Position numbers and translations under genes: made by a program. The notes beneath the pieces are model-generated. The model had not been told where the DNA came from. It worked only from the letters and a program-made list of their open reading frames with translations, and searched no databases. This document shows, piece after piece, positions 56,441 through 64,000 of a stretch of 64,000 nucleotides of DNA. The DNA comes from Akebia trifoliata (taxonomy: Eukaryota > Streptophyta > Magnoliopsida > Ranunculales > Lardizabalaceae), in assembly GCA_017979445.1 (NCBI GenBank), contig CM030717.1, forward strand, positions 15,717,788 through 15,781,787. Direction: 5' to 3'. Numbering within the stretch: the first letter of the stretch is position 1; each line of letters starts with the position of its first letter.

Positions 56441-59102
56441 ATGGCGGAGGCAATTGTTTCCTTAGCTGTAGAAAGGCTCGGTGACCTACTCATTCAAGAA
56501 GCAGTTTTCTTGTTGGGGGTGAATGACAAAGTTCAGGAGATGAAAGATGAACTAACAGCGATGCAATGTTTCCTAGAAGATGCAGATTCAAAGTTGCAAG
56601 GAGGCGAGGCGGGCGTTCGCAATTGGGTTGCACAAATCAGAGACGTTGCTTATGATGCGGAGGATGTCATCGACAAATTCATCATCAAAGTTGCATCGAA
56701 GAGGAGATGGGGTATCGTCAAGAGGTTCTCTTGCATCTTCGACAAGGGCAAAGATCTTCACATGGTTGGTAAGGAGATTGAAGTGATCCAAAGCAGGATA
56801 AACAGTATCTCTCTCCGTCGGGAAAAATTCGGCATTAGAAATATTGGAGAAGCGAGTAGTTCTACTACAGCAAGCATGAGACTGCAGCAGCTGAGACGGC
56901 CCTTCCCTCATGTTGAGGATGAAGACATCGTTGGCCTGGAGAATGACATTGAGACATTGGTAGCGGAGTTGCTCAAAAACCAAGAACGACTTCATATGGT
57001 TTCTATCGTGGGAATGGGTGGTCTGGGTAAGACCACTCTCGCAAAGAAAGTTTACAAGCATAATGCCGTTAAACATCATTTTGATTGCTATGGTTGGACT
57101 TTTATATCCCAACAATGCAAACCAAGAGATGTTTTGTTGGAGATTATGAAACAAGTTAGCAATCTCACTGCCGATGATAAGAGAGAAATGAATGATACAG
57201 ACTTGGTCTTGAAGCTTCACGAATTCTTGGAAGGAAAGATGTTCTTGATTGTTCTTGATGATTTATGGAAGAGTGAGGACTGGGATATTCTAAAACCTGC
57301 CTTTCCAACTGGGACGCTAGGAAGTAAAATAATGCTCACCACCCGTAATAAAGAAGTCGCTTTGCACATGGATGCACGAGGTTTTCTTCATGAGCCACGG
57401 TTCTTAACAGAAGATCAGAGTTGGGAGTTACTAGGTAAGAAAGCGTTCTATGGAAATGTAAATACAACTGTCTCTCCAGCTTTGGAGAAGATAGGAAGAG
57501 ATATGGTGAAAAAATGTAGTGGTCTGCCTCTGGCGGTTGCCGTGCTTGGCGGGTTATTAGCGACGAAGGGGTCAGCGAATGAATGGGAGAATGTGCTTGC
57601 ACACATTAATTTGCACTTGAGTAAAGACCAACTTGGAGTCAAATGGGATATTAGCTCTAAGCTATATTGATTTGACCTATCGACTAAAGCCATGCTTTCT
57701 CTATTTAGGCCTTTTTCCAGAGGATTCTCGGATCCGTAGAAAGAAATTGATTAAATTATGGGTTGCGGAAGGTTTCATAAAAAAAGAATCGGGAGAAACA
57801 ATGGAGGAGATGGGAGAAGAATATTTGGCTGAGCTGATTAATAGGTGTATGGTTCAGATGGGTGAACGGGGTATCACTGGAGGAGTTAAGACAATCCAGG
57901 TACATGACCTTATGCGAGATCTATGCATAAGAAAGGCGAGGGAAGAAAATTTCCTTGATATCTTCGATGAGAATTCCATTGAACCATCATCCAATGACAA
58001 GCTGCGTAGAGGAGCAATCCATTCTGGTTCTGGGTTGGAAAGGTGCACTTCCTTACAGCACTCATCTCCGTCATTCCTTCGTACTTTATTATTCTTTGGT
58101 TCATATACATGTTCAAAATTTGTCTTCCAAAATTTGGAATTACTCAGAGTCTTGGATATCAGTGAGACGAAATTCAAAAAAGCCATTACTTTTCGCAGAG
58201 AAATTGGAAAACTAATTCACTTAAGGTACTTGGTGATAACGAATAGTAACATAAGAATGACTCGGAGAACATCTATAGGCAATCTACAAAGTCTACAGAC
58301 CCTAGAGATGAGGAACTCTACATATGCACCTGATGATATATGGAAATTAGAACAATTGAGGCATCTATACATGGATTTCGGAAGGGACTTCAGAATAAAC
58401 ACTTTGGTAAATCTCCAAACCCTTTGGGTCGTACAGGCTGGGCGTCAGATAGTACAAGGTTTGGCCAAGTTGAGTAATCTGCGAAAATTGGGGATATATA
58501 ATCTAACAAAATCACAAGCACAGGCAGTAGTCAACTTTGTTGCCACGTTGAAATGCCCTTTTCGAACATTGCTTTTGCACACATATCAAACAATTTCCGA
58601 TCTGGAACCACTTTCTCGTTGTCATCATGTGCGCAAACTATATTTAGATGGCCGCATAGAGAATCTGCCCCAATGGCCGCCAAACCTCGTCAAGTTGCAC
58701 TTGGGCTATAGCAAACTTCTTCTAGAAGACCAGGTGGCAACATTGCAGGATTTACCAAACCTGATTTACCTCACTTTAGGTAGTCAGTCATACGAAGGGA
58801 AGAAAATGGTTTTCTCTACTAAAGGGTTTCCTCAACTCCAATTTCTATGTCTTTTTTGTCTGAAAAATTTAGAGGACTGGACAGTAGAGAAAGGATCGAT
58901 GCCATATCTTAAGGATTTAGTGATTCGTCAGTGCCACAAATTGAAGATGGTTCCAGAAGGATTAAGATTCATCACTACCCTCAAGGAGTTGTCTATCAAT
59001 GAAATGACAGAAGAATTCACTGACAAGATTCGAGAAGGAGGAGAGGATTGTTACAAAGTCCAACACATACCTTCTATCAAGATTTACCCTTCGAAACAAT
59101 AA
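56441..59102 (+). pseudogene. CC-NB-LRR paralog broken by a 1-bp insertion
   Basis: About 90% identical in protein to the intact NLR, with the same leader (from 56300) and the same start MAEAIVSLAVERLGDLL. EDVID, P-loop GMGGLGKTT, kinase-2 LIVLDDLW and GLPLA are all present (CSGLPLA in place of CGGLPLA). At 57641-57643 an AAA replaces AA, shifting the frame after residue 399. Translation stops at TGA 57668-57670 giving a 409-residue CC-NB-ARC1 protein without the MHD region and LRRs. The remaining frame (57646-59102) is open to the normal end with VHDLMRDLC and all LRRs, so the break is recent, or is an assembly error in a short A run. A truncated CN protein could still be made. LRR differences from the intact gene cluster on the exposed strand residues. 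Confidence 0.88.
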
Positions 59103-60670
59103 GTCATCCATCAGTTCAATTCTCGGTGAGTTTTTATTTGGTTTCTCAAGCCAACATTGATTTTGCAGTAAAAGCCATTTTAATCCAGTTCTCTGTCAAT
59201 TGCTCACTTTTTTTTTACAATGTTTTTACCTTTTACTTTTATGCCGCTAAGTTTTTATTTATTCATTACCTACTACTTAAAGAACAGAGACTCCTCAAAA
59301 TTATTGGATCTTATATATATATTTATTTATTTATTTTCCCTTTTCTTGTTTGGAGAATTTTAATCATTGTAAATATATTTTTGATGCTAGCAGTTTTCTA
59401 TTTTCTATTTTAGAAATACGAATTAATGAAAATTCTGTATTTTAAAAATATAAATGAATTTAAATTCCTGTCTAACATTACACACCCATCTCTTACTTTG
59501 TTGAGTTTAGTCCATATCGGTCACAAATTGCCTTGTCTCGCCTTGTCTCTCTTCTTAGAAACACATGACCCTCTCCACTCATTGCCAATCAAAAGTAAAT
59601 TAAAATAAGGTGGATTTGGGTCAACAATACTAACCGTTTGCACATAGTGCCATGCAATTACCTCAATTCTACCAATAATGTAGAGAGTTGAAGGTGATTT
59701 TGTTTTATATTGCTAAATTCTGCTTCTAGCTTCTTATTTTAGATTGTCAAAGTTAGATTTGGGAAATTGGTTTTAGTATCTAGAACTATAGCACCATTTT
59801 TCTTACCGACTTCTACAGCTGGGATGTGAAATACTATATCCCAGCTAGCTATGATGGACAATCAAAACGAATATAACACATTTTTTCATGATCTTAGTAG
59901 GAAAGAGGTCTCTACTCCTTGAATGTATCATATATTACAAGATATATTGTATGTGTCATAGTCCATGATCATATCTTGATCGATTGACATTTGCCAATTA
60001 AATAGGTTTCACCTGCATTACTCATTTCTTTGACACTTCCTGGATTTCACATATTTGTGGCCATTTGGTTGATTTTGTCAGAAACTGAATTTTTCCTTAA
60101 CACTTGTTTCTTTGTTCATGGTGGTTGTGGTGATGATCATGGCTTTGATGAAGCAACAGTGATGATGATTGTGGTGATGGGAATGGTTATGGAGGGAGCG
60201 GGAGTGGAAGTCGGTGGAGGTCGCAATCAGGTGGTGGTGCTGTGTTGATAGTGGTGGTGAATGCTGTGAGGATTTCTTTTCTTCCCCACCAAATGGACCT
60301 CTTTTATGAACACTATTCAGATCTCGTAATTAAACAATCTAGATTTCTTTTGAACCATAGTTTCTTTTATTTTTAAAAAAATTGTGTCATGTCAAATGAT
60401 CGCCATCACTTAATAATGTAGATTTTTTATGAGCTTGACTGGATTGCTAAACTATGCCATGGGTTACTTAACCATGATTTGACTATATATGTGTGTGATT
60501 CTCATATCTCTATTATGGGATTTATTCTTATTTACCTGGTATGTGGGGATATTGCATATACCGGGGATTTGGCTAGATATGATCCTCTAAGAGTTCAGTT
60601 ATCTCGCCCCGAATCTAGAATCGTGTGTGTATATATATAACGCCCCAAATCTGGATCCGTGTGTGTGTAT
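59103..60670 (+). repeat. NLR downstream block D, copy 4
   Basis: Follows the broken NLR as in the other copies. It ends in GGATCCGTGTGTGTGTATAT before three TA-tract elements. Confidence 0.8.
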
Positions 60671-60680
60671 ATATATATAT

Positions 60681-61053
60681 GGGAGCAGTTCGGCAACCCT
60701 AAAGTTTGCCAAACATTTTTTGTAAATCACTTTTGATGGGGTTAGAAGTTTTGGAATAGGCTGATTTTTTGTGAGGATGATCTCTACCGTGAAGAGATCA
60801 TCCTCATAAAAAATCAGCTCATTTTGAAACTTCTAACCCTAGTTTACAAGTTGAAGAATCGAGGACCGTCCAATTTTTGTAAATCACTTTTGATGGGGTT
60901 AGAAATTTTGGAATAGGCTGATTTTTAGTGAGAATGATCTTCTCATCATAGAGATCATCCTCACAAAAAATCAACTCATTCCAAAGCTTCTAACCCATGT
61001 TTTGAAATATGTTTGGCACCAAACTTGGCAAACTTTAGGGCTGCTGAACCGTC

Positions 61054-61056
<3 letters not shown>
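60681..61056. mobile_element. Dual-hairpin TA-tract element, type C
   Basis: Ends GGGAGCAGTTCGGCAACCC and GGGCTGCTGAACCGTCCCC. It lacks the GCCCAGTTTGGT stretch near its left end that is present in 17799-18185; otherwise nearly identical to it. Confidence 0.75.
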
Positions 61057-61093
<37 letters not shown>

Positions 61094-61095
<2 letters not shown>

Positions 61096-61467
61096 GAAAT
61101 GTTCAGCAACAAACATTTTGGCAAACATTTTGGCAAAACATTTTTCAAAACATGGGTTAGAGGTTTTGGAATGGGCTGATTTTTGGTGAGGATGATCTTT
61201 ACGGTGAGGAGATCATCATCACCAAAAATCAGCCCATTCCAAAACTTCTAACCCCATCAAAAATGGTTTACAAAAAATGGACGGTCCACGATTTTTCAAC
61301 GTGTAAACTGAGGCTAGAAGTTTTGGAATGGGCTGATTTTTGATGATGATGATCTCCTCACCGTAGAGATCATCCTCACCAAAAATCAGCCCATTCCAAA
61401 ACCTCTAACCCATGTTTTGAAAAATGTTTTGTCAAAATGTTTGTCAAAATGTTTGTTGCTGAACGGG

Positions 61468-61471
<4 letters not shown>
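61094..61471. mobile_element. Dual-hairpin TA-tract element, type B
   Basis: Ends GGGAAATGTTCAGCAACAAA and TTTGTTGCTGAACGGGACCC. The first hairpin has a loop CTTTACGGTGAG or similar; the second CTCACCGTAG. Confidence 0.75.
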
Positions 61472-61521
<50 letters not shown>

Positions 61522-61524
<3 letters not shown>

Positions 61525-61865
61525 AAATGTTCAGCAACAAACATTTTGACAAACATTTTTCAAAACATGGGTTAGAAGTTTTGGAATGGGCTGATTTTTG
61601 GTGATGATGATCTCGAGATCATCATCACCAAAAATCAGCCCATTCCAAAACTTCTAACCCCATCAAAAATGGTTTACAAGAAATGGACGGTCCACGACTT
61701 TTCAACTTGTAAACATGGGGTTAGAAGTTTTGGAATGGGCAGATTTTTGGTGAGGATGATCTCCTCACCGTAGAGATCATCCTCACCAAAAATCAGCCCA
61801 TTTCAAAACTTCTATCCCATGTTTTGAAAAATGTTTGTCAAAATGTTTGTTGCTGAACAGGACCC
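61522..61865. mobile_element. Dual-hairpin TA-tract element, type B, with a loop-free palindrome
   Basis: Second type B element in a row, separated from the first by 50 bp of (TA)n. Its first hairpin has lost the loop and is a perfect 92-bp palindrome (61569-61660). Confidence 0.8.
61569..61660. repeat. Perfect 92-bp palindrome
   Basis: The two 46-bp halves, starting GGGTTAGAAGTTTTGGAATG at 61569 and ending CATTCCAAAACTTCTAACCC at 61660, are exact reverse complements with the centre at GATCTC|GAGATC (61614/61615). It could extrude a cruciform as DNA or fold to a 46-bp dsRNA stem if transcribed. Confidence 0.95.
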
Positions 61866-61889
61866 ATATATATATATATATATATATGT

Positions 61890-62366
61890 TTGAGTAGAAA
61901 GTCAAATAGCTGCTAATCCATTCTTATGTCATTAAATATAATTAACTGATTATATATATTATTTATGAAGATGTTTCCCTTGGATTTATTATTCTCAGAA
62001 AATATTCATGCAGATTTAAGCTTTGTTTTTTTATTGGCAGCACATTTTCATTTCATAAATTAACTTTAAGTTGATTGGACAATTATTCGACGGGTTCAAT
62101 TTAATTCGGGAAGGATTTGATATTAAAAAAAGAAAAAAAACATTCAAGACTATAAGATTGATAGTTTTAATAAATAAAATAGGTGGATTATGAAGTTAAC
62201 ATTTCAAAAGATGTGGAGGTTACAAATGATTCAGCTGATATTAAAAAAAATCATTTTTTGACATCATGCAATGCACACTGATGGTACACTATCAAAATGT
62301 ACTTCATTATATTTTCTGAATCAGAATTTGTACAAGAGATCAACTTATCTTCTGAAATTAACTTAA
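61890..62366 (+). repeat. Block S, copy 4 (internally deleted, interrupted by CACTA-2)
   Basis: Matches 19032-19410, then jumps at 62268 to the equivalent of 20095, a deletion of about 690 bp. The joint lies in ATGCAATGCACACTG, where the deleted sequence had a similar GACATTATGGCA start. Confidence 0.8.
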
Positions 62367-64000
62367 CACTACAACAAATATGGCAATTAGGAAACGTTTA
62401 TAACCGTTCCTAAGCCAGTATGAAACGGTTGGCAGACCATCGAGACGTCGTTAATGAATTTAAACGGCTGGCAGCCGTTGTATATCTCAGGATTTGGAAC
62501 GGCTAAAAACCATTCCAAAACTCAGCTTTTGGAGGGACTTAAAACCACTCCAAATCTGCATTTATATAAATAAAAAGAAATTATCTTAGACATCAATTTA
62601 AAATCTGATGTCTATAAGACTGATGTCCTAAGTCTGAGACTTTAGGCATTGGTTACAAATCGGTATCTAAAGTGATCATAAATCGATATCTAAACTTTAA
62701 AAAAAAATTAATTTTTAATTTCTTTTTTCTCCTCACCTATTACCCGCGGTCAAAATAGACCCAAATAGAAAACATTGAGCTTCTCTATCACATTAATTTA
62801 TACACAGAAGAGATACAATGGGTCATAATTTACAAATCTAAAATTACAATCCAAAATTAAAAATACCCTACTCCTTGTACTAACCAATATACCTGTTTTG
62901 AGTTGTACACGAGTGCTTGCCACCTGAGGACGAGTGGAGGTTCTTGAACCACACCATCCTCTTGGGCACATGGAAGGGTCTCATGCCTAGTTTCATAATC
63001 TCCAGAGCTTCTATTAATCTTGGATAAGAACCAAGAGAATAATAGTGTCACAAAACAAGAAAATGCATCATTTGAGAAAAAAAATTATTATAAACATACA
63101 CCAGTCAAAACTTTAATAAAGCCCAATTCTCTTCTTTAAATTGGAAAGCTAAATTGGAAGCAAAACTGATTTTGAAACCAAAACAAGAACTACTTTACAA
63201 TCAAACTATTTCAACAATGGAATCTGAATACCCAAAAAATATCAAATGCACAAATGTTCAACGAAGAACCTGTTAGAGCTTAATTAATATTTCTAAACTA
63301 GTAAAATATCAAACTTTTATATAAGTTTATGAAAGTTCAAGTATGGTGGGATTTCCAGGGCCAATATATTGGTCGACTCCTAGTACTAAACTCAGAGCCT
63401 ATTTCTTTGTTGTTTCAGTTGAGACCTAGGGAGGCATAAAGGGGAAAGCACAAATGAACAATAGCCAACTACATATGCTTATGGTCATCAACAAAGAATC
63501 ATGAAAATAAATAAATAAAAGCTAATTCCAAATCCTAACAGAAAATTATCTCTTGGGATAATAATCTCAAAATTTGACAAGGACATATCTCTATCAACAG
63601 GCAGCAAAATAACCTTGAAATGAAAAGATGAATGTAAAGAAACCAACTGCTTACCCTATAGTGTCAACGCCTAGTTCTAGGCTTGCAGCGGAATTCGGCT
63701 AATAGTGCTATATGATCAGAAGACTACTCTGGGGGACAGGAGTGATGTATCTTTCCTTAAGCTCTCCTCATCTAAGAGTTCCAATAAGGATTCCACTGTT
63801 AAAGAGTCCGCTGAAACCAAAAGCTGATCCATTAGAATGCTCTCTTACAAAAATATGAAGAATAGCTACAAGCCAAGCTTACCTGTGTAAAATATGTAAT
63901 CAACGGTACCAATAAAATCTCTAGTGCAATTTCTAAATAAAGGTTCATTTGTTGTCGAATCCATTCTCCTTCGTTGTTGCTCTAAACCAAGACCAACACC
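62367..64000. mobile_element. CACTA-2, second copy (left part, runs off the window)
   Basis: Begins CACTACAACAAATATGGCAA after TAA, like 20197, and matches 20197-21720 nearly base for base, except at 62813-62900 and 62985-63027 where it is longer. Because the flanking block S is shared too, it was copied with the segment and not by a new transposition. Confidence 0.85.
62930..63028 (-). pseudogene. Possible CBS-domain protein (CBSX-like) fragment in CACTA-2
   Basis: The minus strand reads RLIEALEIMKLGMRPFHVPK then RMVWFKN. The pattern ALEIMKxGxRxxLVPKxxVW resembles plant CBS-domain proteins of the CBSX5/CBSX6 kind, but this rests on memory of a short motif. No other part of such a gene is seen. 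Confidence 0.35.

Noticed and set aside
1..64000. CRISPR arrays, rRNA and tRNA genes, organelle DNA
   Set aside because: No regularly spaced direct repeats with unique spacers, and no recognisable rRNA or tRNA cloverleaf. The tandem repeat at 47563 has no spacers.

Overview
The window is nuclear DNA of a flowering plant, probably a eudicot. It is AT-rich, with intron-containing genes, CC-NB-LRR resistance genes, a GDSL esterase/lipase, CACTA transposons and many (TA)n tracts. Species cannot be told from sequence alone. Only three loci look like functional genes: one full CC-NB-LRR gene (48033-50699), a three-exon GDSL esterase (33045-35206, minus strand) and a small putative secreted peptide gene (54315-54548). 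A second CC-NB-LRR (56441-59102) is broken by a 1-bp insertion, and the 3' end of a third enters at the left edge (1-323).

Most of the window is made of repeated blocks. Block D (sequence just downstream of the NLR stop codon) occurs four times: 324-1935, 16681-17790, 50700-52280 and 59103-60670. Block S follows D and holds the CACTA-2 insertion site and the secreted-peptide gene; it occurs at 19032-20196 plus 26811-27390, at 52291-54548, at 61890-62366, and inverted at 14183-15345. Block U (sequence upstream of the intact NLR, 45791-47840) recurs inverted at 2204-2260 plus 10231-12091. From 13988 to 20400 the D, S and intervening pieces form a giant imperfect palindrome.

Two CACTA (En/Spm-type) transposons are bounded by CACTAC...GTAGTG-type ends and 3-bp target duplications. 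CACTA-1 (2261-10230) splits a tandem repeat of block U. CACTA-2 (20197-26810) splits block S; a second copy starts at 62367 and runs off the window. No transposase is visible in either. Instead they carry pieces of host genes with introns: threonyl-tRNA synthetase, chromomethylase and a BEL1-like homeodomain gene in CACTA-1, and a purple acid phosphatase (and perhaps a CBS-domain protein) in CACTA-2. The 53971 locus is an unoccupied CACTA-2 site.

The most unusual feature is a set of about 14 short elements (about 80-390 bp) that sit inside (TA)n microsatellites. They share a core of two successive long hairpins but have interchangeable outer ends. They have filled the TA tract between D and S in some copies and not in another, and some are chimeras of two types. 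One holds a perfect 92-bp palindrome (61569-61660). A larger 1.39-kb relative with about 220-bp inverted ends lies at 12107-13495. A solo LTR (38050-39788, 5-bp duplication GTTGT), a LINE scrap, a DCAF1-like gene relic and a few small foldback elements complete the picture. All identifications are from reading the sequence; no database search was run.
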